The notes under the pieces are model-generated. The model was not told the DNA's origin, made no database searches, and saw only the letters and a program-made list of their open reading frames with translations. Shown in pieces: positions 49,636 through 58,742 of a DNA stretch of 64,000 nucleotides (position 1 is its first letter; each line of letters starts with the position of its first letter). Source of the stretch: Streptomyces sp. NBC_00443 (GTDB taxonomy: Bacteria > Actinomycetota > Actinomycetes > Streptomycetales > Streptomycetaceae); the NCBI RefSeq assembly GCF_036014175.1, contig NZ_CP107917.1:5208001-5272000 (forward strand), in the 5' to 3' direction. The translations under genes and the position numbers were made by a program.

Positions 49636-52248
49636 ATGACGACACCCGAGACCTCCGGAACCGGCCCCACCGACCGCCCCGGCGGCACCGGCCCGACCGA
49701 GAACTCCATGCGTCGCGCCCTCAAACGCGCCCGTGACGGCGTCGCCCTCGACGTCTCCGAGGCCGCCGTACTGCTCCAGGCCCGCGGCGAGGCCCTCGAC
49801 GACCTCGTCGCGTCGGCCGGCCGGGTGCGGGACGCGGGCCTTGACGCGGCGGGCCGGGCCGGTGTCATCACGTACTCGAAGAGCGTCTTCATCCCCCTCA
49901 CCCGGCTGTGCCGGGACAAGTGCCACTACTGCACCTTCGTCACCGTCCCCGGCAAGCTGCGCCGCGCCGGGCACGGGATGTTCATGTCGCCGGACGAGGT
50001 CCTCGACATCGCCCGCAAGGGCGCGGCCCTCGGCTGCAAGGAAGCCCTCATCACCCTCGGCGACAAGCCCGAGGACCGCTGGCCCGAGGCCCGCGAATGG
50101 CTCGACGCGCACGGCTACGACGACACCATCGCCTACGTCCGCGCCATCTCCATCCGCATCCTGGAGGAGACCGGCCTGCTGCCGCACCTCAACCCGGGCG
50201 TCATGACCTGGACCGACTTCCAGCGTCTGAAGCCGGTCGCCCCGTCCATGGGCATGATGCTGGAGACGACGGCGACCCGCCTGTGGTCCGAGCCCGGCGG
50301 CCCGCACCACGGCTCCCCGGACAAGGAGCCGGCCGTCCGGCTGCGCGTCCTGGAGGACGCCGGCCGTTCCTCCGTCCCCTTCACGTCCGGGATCCTGATC
50401 GGGATCGGGGAGTCGTACGAGGAGCGGGCCGAGTCCCTCTTCGCGCTGCGGAAGGTCTCCCGGGCCTACCACGGCATCCAGGAACTGATCATCCAGAACT
50501 TCCGCGCCAAGCCGGACACCGCGATGCGCGGCATGCCGGACGCGGAACTCGACGAACTGGTCGCCACGGTCGCCGTCGCCCGGCACATCATGGGCCCGAG
50601 CGCCTGCCTCCAGGCCCCGCCCAACCTCGTGGACTCCGAGTACGAACGCCTCATCCACGCCGGCATCGACGACTGGGGCGGCGTCTCCCCGCTCACGATC
50701 GACCACGTCAACCCCGAACGCCCCTGGCCGCAGATCGAGGAGCTCGCCGAGCGCTCGGCGGCGGCCGGCTTCGAACTGCGCGAACGCCTCTGCGTCTACC
50801 CGGAGTTCGTCCAGCGAGGCGAGCCCTGGCTGGACCCGCGACTGCGCCCGCACGTACGGGCACTCGCCGACCCGGAGACGGGTCTGGCGCGTCCGGACGC
50901 CGTGGTCGAGGGGCACCCGTGGCAGGAACCGGAGGAGATCTTCGTCGCCTCCGGCCGTACGGATCTGCACTCCACGATCGACACCGAGGGCCGTACGTCC
51001 GACCGCCGCGACGACTTCGACGAGGTGTACGGCGACTGGGGTGCCCTGCGCGAGGCGGCGGCGCCCGGGATGGCGCCGGAGCGCATCGACACGGACGTAC
51101 GCCAGGCACTGGCGACCGCGGCCGACGACCCGACCCGGCTCACCGACGACGAGGCGCTGGCGCTGCTGCACGCGGACGGCCCGGCGCTGGACGCGTTGTG
51201 CAAGGTCGCCGACGACGTCCGTAAATCGGCGGTCGGCGACGACGTCACGTACATCGTCACGCGGAACATCAACTTCACCAACGTCTGCTACACCGGCTGC
51301 CGCTTCTGCGCCTTCGCCCAGCGCCGGACAGACGCGGACGCCTACACCCTCTCCCTGGACCAGGTCGCCGACCGCGCCCAGCAGGCCTGGGAGGTGGGCG
51401 CGGTGGAGGTCTGCATGCAGGGGGGCATCCACCCGGACCTGCCCGGGACGGCGTACTTCGACATCGCGAAGGCGGTGAAGGAGCGGGTCCCCGGCATGCA
51501 CGTGCACGCCTTCTCGCCCATGGAGGTCGTCAACGGCGCCACCCGCACCGGCATGTCCATCCGCGAGTGGCTGACGGCGGCCAAGGAAGCCGGGCTGGAC
51601 TCCGTCCCCGGCACCGCCGCCGAGATCCTCGACGACGAGGTCCGCTGGATCCTGACCAAGGGCAAGCTGCCGGCGGCGACGTGGATCGAGGTGATCACCA
51701 CGGCACACGAACTCGGCATCCGGTCCTCGTCCACGATGATGTACGGCCACGTCGACCAGCCCCGCCACTGGCTCGGCCACCTGCGCACCCTGGCCGGCAT
51801 CCAGCAGCGCACGGGCGGCTTCACGGAGTTCGTGACGCTCCCGTTCATCCACACCAACGCGCCGGTCTACCTGGCGGGGATCGCGCGGCCCGGCCCGTCG
51901 ATGCGGGACAACCGGGCCGTGACGGCGATGGCCCGCCTCCTGCTCCACCCCTGGATCCCCAACATCCAGACCAGCTGGGTGAAGCTGGGCACCGAGGGCG
52001 CCGCGGAGATGCTCCGCTCCGGCGCGAACGACCTGGGCGGCACGCTGATGGAGGAGACGATCTCGCGGATGGCGGGGTCGTCGTACGGCTCGTACAAGTC
52101 GGTACGCGACCTGGTGGCGGTCGCCGACGCGGCGGGGCGCCCGGCGAGGCCCCGCACCACGCTGTACGGCGAGGTGCCGGAGGAACGGCAGCGGGCGGCG
52201 ACGGCCTCGGACGGGCACCTGCCGGAGCTGTTGCCGGTGCTGGACTGA
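49636..52248 (+). CDS. fbiC: bifunctional FO synthase FbiC (CofG-CofH fusion)
   Basis: An 870-residue fusion of two radical-SAM enzymes. The CofG half has the cluster motif CRDKCHYCTF (Cys near 91, 95, 98), and the CofH half has VCYTGCRFCAFAQRR (Cys near 551, 555, 558). Together they make 7,8-didemethyl-8-hydroxy-5-deazariboflavin, the chromophore of coenzyme F420, from tyrosine and a pyrimidine intermediate. Length and motifs are complete. In S. coelicolor the FO synthase gene lies just after afsR (SCO4429, from memory), which fits this order. It supplies the cofactor for the many DUF385 and LLM proteins in this window. Confidence 0.95.
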   Translation: MTTPETSGTGPTDRPGGTGPTENSMRRALKRARDGVALDVSEAAVLLQARGEALDDLVASAGRVRDAGLDAAGRAGVITYSKSVFIPLTRLCRDKCHYCTFVTVPGKLRRAGHGMFMSPDEVLDIARKGAALGCKEALITLGDKPEDRWPEAREWLDAHGYDDTIAYVRAISIRILEETGLLPHLNPGVMTWTDFQRLKPVAPSMGMMLETTATRLWSEPGGPHHGSPDKEPAVRLRVLEDAGRSSVPFTSGILIGIGESYEERAESLFALRKVSRAYHGIQELIIQNFRAKPDTAMRGMPDAELDELVATVAVARHIMGPSACLQAPPNLVDSEYERLIHAGIDDWGGVSPLTIDHVNPERPWPQIEELAERSAAAGFELRERLCVYPEFVQRGEPWLDPRLRPHVRALADPETGLARPDAVVEGHPWQEPEEIFVASGRTDLHSTIDTEGRTSDRRDDFDEVYGDWGALREAAAPGMAPERIDTDVRQALATAADDPTRLTDDEALALLHADGPALDALCKVADDVRKSAVGDDVTYIVTRNINFTNVCYTGCRFCAFAQRRTDADAYTLSLDQVADRAQQAWEVGAVEVCMQGGIHPDLPGTAYFDIAKAVKERVPGMHVHAFSPMEVVNGATRTGMSIREWLTAAKEAGLDSVPGTAAEILDDEVRWILTKGKLPAATWIEVITTAHELGIRSSSTMMYGHVDQPRHWLGHLRTLAGIQQRTGGFTEFVTLPFIHTNAPVYLAGIARPGPSMRDNRAVTAMARLLLHPWIPNIQTSWVKLGTEGAAEMLRSGANDLGGTLMEETISRMAGSSYGSYKSVRDLVAVADAAGRPARPRTTLYGEVPEERQRAATASDGHLPELLPVLD

Positions 52249-52342
52249 GACGGAGACGGCACAGGACCGGGTCGCGGAGGTCGGTACGATGATCCGACCC
52301 CCGCTGGAGGGGTTCCATAGCTTTCCGTAGCCGAGGAGATGC

Positions 52343-52900
52343 GTGCCCGTGCCTGCTCCCAAGGTCTGGGTGACCGGTTTGACGGTGGGCGCGATAGCCG
52401 CCGTCACAGCCCTCGCCATGCAGGCCGACAAGGGGCCGCACCCGACGGCCTCGGCGGCCCGCCCGAGCGCGTCGGCGTCGCCGGGGGTGAGCCCCGCCCC
52501 GACGAAGTCCGCCGCGCCCGCCGTCGTCCCGGACGGCTCGGGCACCGGGCGCCGGGTGGTCTACTCCCTCGCCCAGAAGCGGGTCTGGCTGGTCGACGCG
52601 AGCGACGCGGGCCGCCGTACCTTCACCGTCTGGCCGGGCACCGTGGACCCGGACCCCGGCACCTACACGGTGTCCTCGCGCAACGAGGCCACCACGGGCT
52701 CGGACGGCGTGCAGATCGAGAACATCATCTACTTCGCCGCGAAGTCCGGCATCTCCATCGCCTTCTCCAACGCCGTCGACGGCTCCTCGCCCCCGCCCGC
52801 CGCGGGCAAGCAGACCGGCGGGGTCCGGATGCGCGCGGCGGACGGGGCGGCGTTGTGGACGTTCGGGGAGACGGGCACGACGGTGGTCGTGGTCAGGTAG
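52343..52900 (+). CDS. secreted protein with L,D-transpeptidase-like fold lacking catalytic residues
   Basis: A 185-residue protein. An N-terminal membrane or signal segment (VWVTGLTVGAIAAVTALAM) is followed by a Pro/Ser/Ala-rich linker to about 65. A beta-rich domain (RRVVYSLAQKRVWLVDASDAGRRTFTVWPGTVDPDPGTYTVSSR) resembles the start of L,D-transpeptidase (YkuD) domains. The later active-site region with His and S-x-G-C is absent: the sequence reads GISIAFSNAVDGSSP and has no cysteine at all. It may bind cell wall or be a degenerate domain. It overlaps the end of the next, converging gene by eight bases. Confidence 0.65.
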   Translation: MPVPAPKVWVTGLTVGAIAAVTALAMQADKGPHPTASAARPSASASPGVSPAPTKSAAPAVVPDGSGTGRRVVYSLAQKRVWLVDASDAGRRTFTVWPGTVDPDPGTYTVSSRNEATTGSDGVQIENIIYFAAKSGISIAFSNAVDGSSPPPAAGKQTGGVRMRAADGAALWTFGETGTTVVVVR

Positions 52901-53399
52901 CGGACTTCTCCTTGCCGGACGGCAGGTTGACCACCAGCAGCACGGCCCCGCTCAGCAGGAACACCCGCGTCGCCGCGTCGAGCCCGTTCCAGTCCCCGGA
53001 CTGCCACATCGAGAACCACTCCCCGCCGATCGCGATGAACCCGCCGCCGAACAGCAGCATCAGCATCAGCAGACCGTAGGTGGAGAAGCGCCGGGCACTG
53101 AGGTCGTCGCGGCGGAACCACAGCCAGGTGCCGTATATGAGGACGAGCGCGGCGACGGTCTCCCAGACGATGATCGCGACGTACGCCGCGTCTTGGAGGC
53201 CCTTGCTGGTGACGGCTCTCCACATCAGGTCCTCGTCCTTGAACGTCGTATCCATCGCCAGGACGTGCCGCACGAACTGCTGGTTGGTCCCGAAGTCGGT
53301 GATGTTCCCGAAGGCGACGAGGGTGATGTAGAGGGCGACGGTCGCGGTGAGGAGGGTGGCCGCGAGGTGGAGTGCGCTGCGTGGGGGTGTCGTTGACAT
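52893..53399 (-). CDS. DUF2165 family membrane protein
   Basis: A 168-residue protein with about four membrane segments (ALHLAATLLTATVALYITLVAFGN, AAYVAIIVWETVAALVLIYGTWLWF, FSTYGLLMLMLLFGGGFIAIGGEW, AATRVFLLSGAVLLVVNL). The conserved NITDFGTNQQFVRHVLAMDTTF loop is the mark of the DUF2165 family, whose function is unknown. ATG 53399 is chosen, as AGGGAAG lies 11 bases upstream. It converges on and overlaps the preceding gene by eight bases. Confidence 0.85.
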   Translation of the reverse strand: MSTTPPRSALHLAATLLTATVALYITLVAFGNITDFGTNQQFVRHVLAMDTTFKDEDLMWRAVTSKGLQDAAYVAIIVWETVAALVLIYGTWLWFRRDDLSARRFSTYGLLMLMLLFGGGFIAIGGEWFSMWQSGDWNGLDAATRVFLLSGAVLLVVNLPSGKEKSAT

Positions 53400-53487
53400 G
53401 ATGGTCATCTTCCCTGTGGAGGCCCTGTGCTCCATAGGCATTGAGCCAGAATGATGGCGTAGGGCAGCCGAGCGGGAGGATCCACAC

Positions 53488-56433
53488 GTGGGACAGGCGC
53501 GGCCGTCGATGCAGGAGCTGATCGGCCGGCGCAGTCGTGCCGGATTCGTGGGCCGCAGCGCCGAACGCGCGGCCTTCCGGGGCAACTTGGACGTCTCGCC
53601 GGAGGACGAGCGGCACCGGTTCCTCTTCCACGTGCACGGAAACGCGGGTGTCGGCAAGTCCTTCCTGCTGCGCGAACTGGAGCAAGTCGCCCGGGAACGC
53701 GGTGCCCTGACCGCGTTCATGGACGAGAACGCGGGAAGCGTGCCGGAGTCGCTGGAGGCGATGAGCCGGCAGTTCGCCGCGCAGGGACGGCGGTTGAAGG
53801 ACCTGGACCGGCTGCTCGCCGCGCATCGGGAGCGCAGGCACGAGGCGGAGCTGGCGGCGATCACCGCGCCGCCGCCCGAGCCGCCAGGACCCTCCGTGGG
53901 CAGCATGGCGGTGGCGCGGGCCGGGCTGGTGGGACTGGGCATGGTGCCCGGTGTCGGCGCCTTCGCCGGGGCGGTCGACGCCGCACAACTCGCCCAGGGC
54001 GCGGACCGGTTGCGGTCCGGTCTCGGTGCCCGCTTCCGCACCCACGAGGACGCCCGGCTCGTACTCGCCCCCGAGAGCGTGCTCACTCCGGTGCTGCTGG
54101 AGGAGCTCTCCCAGGCCGCCTCAGCCGTGCCGTGGATCGTCCTGTTCTTCGACACCTACGAGCGCACCGGCCGGTTCCTCGACGCGTGGCTGCACGCCGT
54201 GATGACCTCGGACCTGTACGGCCCGCTCCCGGCCACGGTCGTCGTGGTGACGGCAGGCCAACTCCCCTTCGACGCCACCCGCTGGGGCGGCTTCGGCGAC
54301 TTCATGACCGACGTGCCGCTCCTGCCGTTCACCGAGGCGGAGACGCGCGACCTGCTCGCGGGCAGGGGAGTGGTGGCCGAGCCCGTGGTGGGGGAGGTGC
54401 TGCGCCTGACCGGTGGCCTGCCGGTGCTCGTGTCGACCCTCGCGGAGAGCCGCCCCACCGATCCGGCCGAGGTGCGGGACCCCAGCGCCACGGCCGTCGA
54501 GTGGTTCCTGAAGCGGGCGGAGGACGCGGTCCAGCGGTCGGTCGCGCTGGCGTGCGCGCTGCCCCGGCGGCTGGACGCGGATGTGTTCCGGGCGGTCGTG
54601 GGCGACTCCGACGCGGAACTGGCGGAACTGGAAGGGCTGTACGCGTGGTTGCGGGGCCTGCCGTTCGTCAGCGAGCGGGGCGGCCGGGTCCGGTACCACG
54701 ACGTCGTACGGGCGCCGATGCTGCGGTTGCAGCGACGGGAGGCGCCCCGGACCTGGGCGGCCCGGCAGCAGGCGCTCGCCGCCGTGTTCCGGGAATGGCG
54801 GACCGAGGCGGAAGCCGGACGGGACGCCGAGGAGCTGTGGACGGACGAGGCGTGGCGGGAGCTTCGGCTGGCGGAGCTGTACCACTTGCTGTGCGCCGGT
54901 GAGCGGGCGGCGCTGACGAGCGTCCTCGGGGATGTCGTCGACGCCTGCGAGCAGGGTGAGTCCGTCGCCGAGCGGTGGGCTCGGGTTCTGGTGGAGGCCG
55001 GGTCGGACGCCGAGACCCGGGCGGTGTCCCAGTGGGGCCGGCGGCTCGCGACGGCCCTCGGCAGCGGCGGAACGCCCGCGGCCCTCGAACTGGTACTGCG
55101 TGCGACGGGCTTCGAGCGGACGCCGGTGCCGGTGCCGGTGCCCATGGGGGCGGCCGCGACGGTCGGCACGGGGTACGGCGCGGCGGCGGCGGCCGGCACC
55201 GGGCTGGGTGCGGGGGCGGCCGGGTGGGGTGCTGTGGGAGTTGCGGGGTGGGGTGGCGCGGGGGCTGCCGGGCAGGGCGCGGCGGGAGCGGCCGCCGCGG
55301 CTTCTTCGCGGGAGGAGGCCGCAGGGTCCGGTACCGGGGGCGCCGCAAGCGACCGGCCGGCCAGGAGGCCCGGCACCGCGCCCGGTACGGCGACGACCCG
55401 GCCGGGCACGTCGGCCGGCGCCCAGTCACGTGAGACGCAACAGCCCGCATCGCAGGACCAGCACGCCGAGCCGTCGCGGGTCGAGCCGCAGGATCAGCAA
55501 GCCGAGCCGCAGGGTGAGCGCACTGAGGGGCCGCAGGCCGTATCGCAGGATCAGCGTGCCCAGCCGACGTGGGCCGAGCCGCAGGATCAGCACGCCCAGC
55601 TGTCGTGGGCCATGCCGCAGACCACGACCTCGCCCGGCACCCCCTGGCAGGACGCGTCGGCCGATGCCGGCTGGCGGGTCGCGCTGGACCCCGCCGTGGC
55701 GGCCCGCGCCTACCGGGCCCGCGCCATCGCCCATGACCTCGCCGGCGACCGCCGCGCGGCCGTCGCCCTCCTGAACCAGGCCCTCGAACTGGCCCCCGAC
55801 GACCCCCGCAGCCTCGCCCTGCGCGGCGAGTACCACCGCGTCCTGGGGCGCCACGACGAGGCGATCAGCGACTTGGACCGGGCCCTCGAACTGAGCCCCG
55901 CCGACGCCTTCGCCCTGGCCTCCCGCGGTGCTACCCGGCTAAGTCGCGAAGGTCTCGACGAGGCGCTCGCCGACCTTGACGAGGCCGTTCGGCTGAAGCC
56001 GGACTACTCCTGGGCCCTGATGCGCCGGGCCCGGGTGCACAGAGCCCTCGCCGACCACGTACGACAACTGGCCGACCTCGACCGGGCCGTGGCGGTGGAC
56101 CCCGACTGGGCCTGGGCCCGCTGCGAGCGCGGTGACGCCCTACGCGCCGCCGGCCGCGACGAGGACGCCCTCGCCGACTACGACCACGCGCTCGCCCGGG
56201 AACCCGGCTACAACTCCGCCCGTGCGAGCCGAGGCGCCTCGCTGGCCAACCTGGGCCGCCACGAGGAGGCCCTCGCCGATCTGGACCGGGTGCTGACAGC
56301 CAACCCGTCGTACACCTGGGCCGCGGATCAGCGGGCCGCCGTGCTCCGTCACCTGGCGGCCGAACCGGCTACTGCCGCACGCAGCGCAGGAACAGATGAG
56401 GTTCGTGCCCGGCATCGGGATGGTCAGGCGTGA
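53488..56433 (+). CDS. large P-loop NTPase with TPR repeats (STAND-like)
   Basis: A 981-residue protein. The N-terminal NTPase has Walker A HVHGNAGVGKSFLLREL near residue 55 and Walker B WIVLFFDTYERTGR near 220, then winged-helix-like and helical segments to about 540. A long low-complexity linker follows: Gly/Ala-rich at about 550-620, then Gln-rich QDQ repeats at about 650-710. The C-terminal third (735-965) consists of TPR units such as YRARAIAHDLAGDRRAAVALLNQALELAPDD. Such NTPase-TPR proteins are signal or scaffold proteins in Streptomyces, and some act in conflict systems. The trigger here is unknown. GTG start. The last 65 bases overlap the converging methyltransferase gene. Confidence 0.78.
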   Translation: MGQARPSMQELIGRRSRAGFVGRSAERAAFRGNLDVSPEDERHRFLFHVHGNAGVGKSFLLRELEQVARERGALTAFMDENAGSVPESLEAMSRQFAAQGRRLKDLDRLLAAHRERRHEAELAAITAPPPEPPGPSVGSMAVARAGLVGLGMVPGVGAFAGAVDAAQLAQGADRLRSGLGARFRTHEDARLVLAPESVLTPVLLEELSQAASAVPWIVLFFDTYERTGRFLDAWLHAVMTSDLYGPLPATVVVVTAGQLPFDATRWGGFGDFMTDVPLLPFTEAETRDLLAGRGVVAEPVVGEVLRLTGGLPVLVSTLAESRPTDPAEVRDPSATAVEWFLKRAEDAVQRSVALACALPRRLDADVFRAVVGDSDAELAELEGLYAWLRGLPFVSERGGRVRYHDVVRAPMLRLQRREAPRTWAARQQALAAVFREWRTEAEAGRDAEELWTDEAWRELRLAELYHLLCAGERAALTSVLGDVVDACEQGESVAERWARVLVEAGSDAETRAVSQWGRRLATALGSGGTPAALELVLRATGFERTPVPVPVPMGAAATVGTGYGAAAAAGTGLGAGAAGWGAVGVAGWGGAGAAGQGAAGAAAAASSREEAAGSGTGGAASDRPARRPGTAPGTATTRPGTSAGAQSRETQQPASQDQHAEPSRVEPQDQQAEPQGERTEGPQAVSQDQRAQPTWAEPQDQHAQLSWAMPQTTTSPGTPWQDASADAGWRVALDPAVAARAYRARAIAHDLAGDRRAAVALLNQALELAPDDPRSLALRGEYHRVLGRHDEAISDLDRALELSPADAFALASRGATRLSREGLDEALADLDEAVRLKPDYSWALMRRARVHRALADHVRQLADLDRAVAVDPDWAWARCERGDALRAAGRDEDALADYDHALAREPGYNSARASRGASLANLGRHEEALADLDRVLTANPSYTWAADQRAAVLRHLAAEPATAARSAGTDEVRARHRDGQA

Positions 56434-57004
56434 ACAGTACGGTCTCCGCGGACAGCACCGTCAGTCCCGCCGCGGCGACCATGTCGGTGAAGTCCTCGGC
56501 CGCGTAGCTGGTCGCCCGCACCTTCTGCCCCATGAAGACGACTTCGACGTCCTCCACGTCCGCCGGCACGGTCGCCAGCACCATGCAGCCTCCCGCCCTC
56601 AGCGCCCGTGCCAGCCGCCGCACGAGAGTCTCCTGCGCGGTACGGGACATCTGCAGCAGGGAGAAGTACACGCAGACCGCGTCGAACGCACCGTCCTGGA
56701 GCGGGACTTGGTGGATGTCGGCGTGCTGAAAGGCGGCGTCGGGCACCTGCCGGGTGGCGAGGTCCACCATGACGGGAGACGCGTCGATCCCCAACACGCC
56801 ATGGCCCGCCGCGGCGAGCGTCTCGGCCGTGGGACGCCCGGTCCCGCTACCGACGTCCAGCACCCGGCTGCCCGGTTCGAGCCGCCCGGCCAGCCACGCC
56901 AGCGACGCCCGGTGCGTCTCCGAGCCCGCGAACGCCCTCTCGTAAGCGAGCCCCAGCGCGTCGAAGACGGCGGCGGCACGCTGTGCCTGAGACTCGTCGG
57001 TCAC
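56369..57004 (-). CDS. class I SAM-dependent methyltransferase
   Basis: A 211-residue methyltransferase with SAM motif I RVLDVGSGTGRPTAETLA (about 46-63), VLGIDASPVMVDLA as motif II and DGAFDAVCVYFSLL as motif IV. LRAGGCMVLAT follows. The substrate is unknown. The GTG at 57004 overlaps the stop of the DUF397 gene by four bases, so it is the third gene of the XRE - DUF397 - methyltransferase unit. It overlaps the NTPase-TPR gene on the other strand by 65 bp. Confidence 0.83.
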   Translation of the reverse strand: MTDESQAQRAAAVFDALGLAYERAFAGSETHRASLAWLAGRLEPGSRVLDVGSGTGRPTAETLAAAGHGVLGIDASPVMVDLATRQVPDAAFQHADIHQVPLQDGAFDAVCVYFSLLQMSRTAQETLVRRLARALRAGGCMVLATVPADVEDVEVVFMGQKVRATSYAAEDFTDMVAAAGLTVLSAETVLFTPDHPDAGHEPHLFLRCVRQ

Positions 57005-57198
57005 GGCATCGTGCTCATGCCGTCGATGAACTCCGCCCAGGAACTCGCTTCGAATGCGAGCCGTGCGCCGTCCTTGTTCTTTGAGTCGCGGACGTGGACG
57101 CCGACGGGGGCGTGGGCGGGGGATATGGCGACCTCGACGCACTCGGGCCCATCGTTGCTGCTGTAGCTGCTCTTGAACCATTCCAGGGCGCGGGTCAT
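57001..57198 (-). CDS. DUF397 small protein (WhiJ-associated)
   Basis: A 65-residue DUF397 protein with WFKSSYSSNDGPECVEVAI and VHVRDSKNKDGARLAF. It is flanked by four-base overlaps with the XRE gene upstream and the methyltransferase gene downstream, which makes a tightly coupled three-gene operon. A paralogue is at 30586-30792. Confidence 0.9.
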   Translation of the reverse strand: MTRALEWFKSSYSSNDGPECVEVAISPAHAPVGVHVRDSKNKDGARLAFEASSWAEFIDGMSTMP

Positions 57199-58007
57199 GT
57201 CTCGTCTCCCAGGGCTTTCTCGATGAAGGCCCGTGACTCTCGGGGCGTCAGGGCCTGCGACCGGATCATTCCATAGCGCATTTCCAGGATCTGAACGTCC
57301 CGGGGATCACTGATCAGGCGGCTGTGCAACTGCGCCTCGGAGTGCCCCAGTGCCTTTCCGTCCCGGAGTTTCAACAACTGAAGCGAGCCACCCATGCCCG
57401 CGTGATCCTCACAGTCCGTGGGCATGATCTGAATCGCGACGTGCCTCAACGCGCTGATCTCCAACAGGTGTTCGAGCTGCTGTCGTAGCACCATTCTGCC
57501 TCCGATGGGCCGCCGCAGCGTCAGCTCTTCCTGGACAAAGGTGATCTCCGGCCTGGGCGTACGCTCGAATACGGCCTTCCTGGCCATGCGTGCGGCGACG
57601 AGACGGTCGACCTCCTCCTCCGTGTACGCGGGACGTCGCATCTCGTACAACGCCTGCGCGTACTCAGGGGTCTGAAGCAGCCCGTGGACGTGGAGGGCGG
57701 CGTATGCCCCCAACTCGACCGCCTCGTCCTCCAGCTTGGCCAGATCCCGAACCTTCTTCGGGTACCGGGCCCGCTCCACGTCCTCCCTCATCGCCGAGAG
57801 CTTCCCGCCCGCCCCCAGCACCTCATCGGCCTTCTCCAGGAAGTCCGGCTTGGGGATCCGCCGCCCCCGCTCCACCGACGAGACCATCTCCTCGCCGTAC
57901 CCGATGGCGGCGCCCAGTTCGGCCTGGGTCATCCCGGCGGCCTCGCGCCACATCCTGATCTGCCGTCCGACCGTCCTGAGAACGGCCTCGGCCTCCTCGT
58001 CCTCCAC
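57195..58007 (-). CDS. XRE family regulator with DUF5753 domain (WhiJ-like)
   Basis: A 270-residue regulator. The helix-turn-helix (LRTVGRQIRMWREAAGMTQAELGAAIGYGEEMVSSVERGRRIPKPDFLEKADEVL, about 10-65) is followed by DUF5753 with HVHGLLQTPEYAQALYEMRRPAYTEEEVDRLVAARMARK. The GTG at 58007 is chosen because GGGAGGGG lies just upstream; the frame extends far further but overlaps the divergent ATPase gene. It is the head of the XRE - DUF397 - methyltransferase operon and divergent from an RsbW-like ATPase, the same pattern as at 30.6-32.4 kb. Confidence 0.88.
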   Translation of the reverse strand: MEDEEAEAVLRTVGRQIRMWREAAGMTQAELGAAIGYGEEMVSSVERGRRIPKPDFLEKADEVLGAGGKLSAMREDVERARYPKKVRDLAKLEDEAVELGAYAALHVHGLLQTPEYAQALYEMRRPAYTEEEVDRLVAARMARKAVFERTPRPEITFVQEELTLRRPIGGRMVLRQQLEHLLEISALRHVAIQIMPTDCEDHAGMGGSLQLLKLRDGKALGHSEAQLHSRLISDPRDVQILEMRYGMIRSQALTPRESRAFIEKALGDET

Positions 58008-58121
58008 GTCTTCCCCTCCCGACGTACGAGCCGTACGACCCCGTCGGCCATCCGTACAGTCACGCTCCGTACGTAGGCCATTGCTGTTCAGCGTAGGAGT
58101 CGGTTCGCCACGCTGGGTGAC

Positions 58122-58556
58122 ATGAGCCAGAAATCCCTCCCGCAAGTCACCTGTCCCACGCACCACTTCACGGTTCAGCTGTCCGCGACTCGAAGGGGTG
58201 CGCGACTCGCGCGCCTGCTCACCGAGCGCCAACTGGACGACTGGGGCATGCCGTTCGAGGGTGCGGTGCACGTCGTAGCCGAGCTGGCTTCGAACGCCGT
58301 ACTCCACGGCCGGGTCCTGGGGCGGGACTTCCGGCTCAGGCTGAAGCTGCACACCGACGGCACTCTCCGTATCGAGGTGACCGACGCCCGGGGTGACCGG
58401 ATCCCGCAGGTCCGGGACGCGGTGGGTGGCGAGAGGGAGTCGGGGCGAGGGCTGTTGATCGTGGCGGCGTACGCGGACCGTTGGGGCGTGGATGAGGCTC
58501 CGGCCAACTGCAAGACCGTGTGGGCTGAAGTGACACCGGATCGCGGAGGGGCGTGA
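58122..58556 (+). CDS. RsbW-like ATP-binding protein (HATPase_c_2)
   Basis: A 144-residue anti-sigma-kinase-like ATPase. AVHVVAELASNAVLHGRV is the N box, IEVTDARGDRIPQV the G1 region and ERESGRGLLIVAAYADRWGV the G2 region. It lacks the N-terminal extension of the paralogue at 31765. In WhiJ cassettes it likely takes part in partner switching with an unknown sigma factor or antagonist. It is divergent from the XRE gene with 114 bp between starts. Confidence 0.85.
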   Translation: MSQKSLPQVTCPTHHFTVQLSATRRGARLARLLTERQLDDWGMPFEGAVHVVAELASNAVLHGRVLGRDFRLRLKLHTDGTLRIEVTDARGDRIPQVRDAVGGERESGRGLLIVAAYADRWGVDEAPANCKTVWAEVTPDRGGA

Positions 58557-58742
58557 CCCGGCGGCTCCCGACGCAAAGACCAAAGAACCGGGGTAAGAAC
58601 CGAACCCACCCCCACCGCCCCCGTCGATCACCCGCAGGGGTGAACATCGCCAACTCGGCTGGCGCGCGGGGGCTTTGGAGGTGCAGCGTCACCCAGAGAC
58701 AACCGCACACATGAATCGGCCCCCGCCGGGACTGGCATCCCA

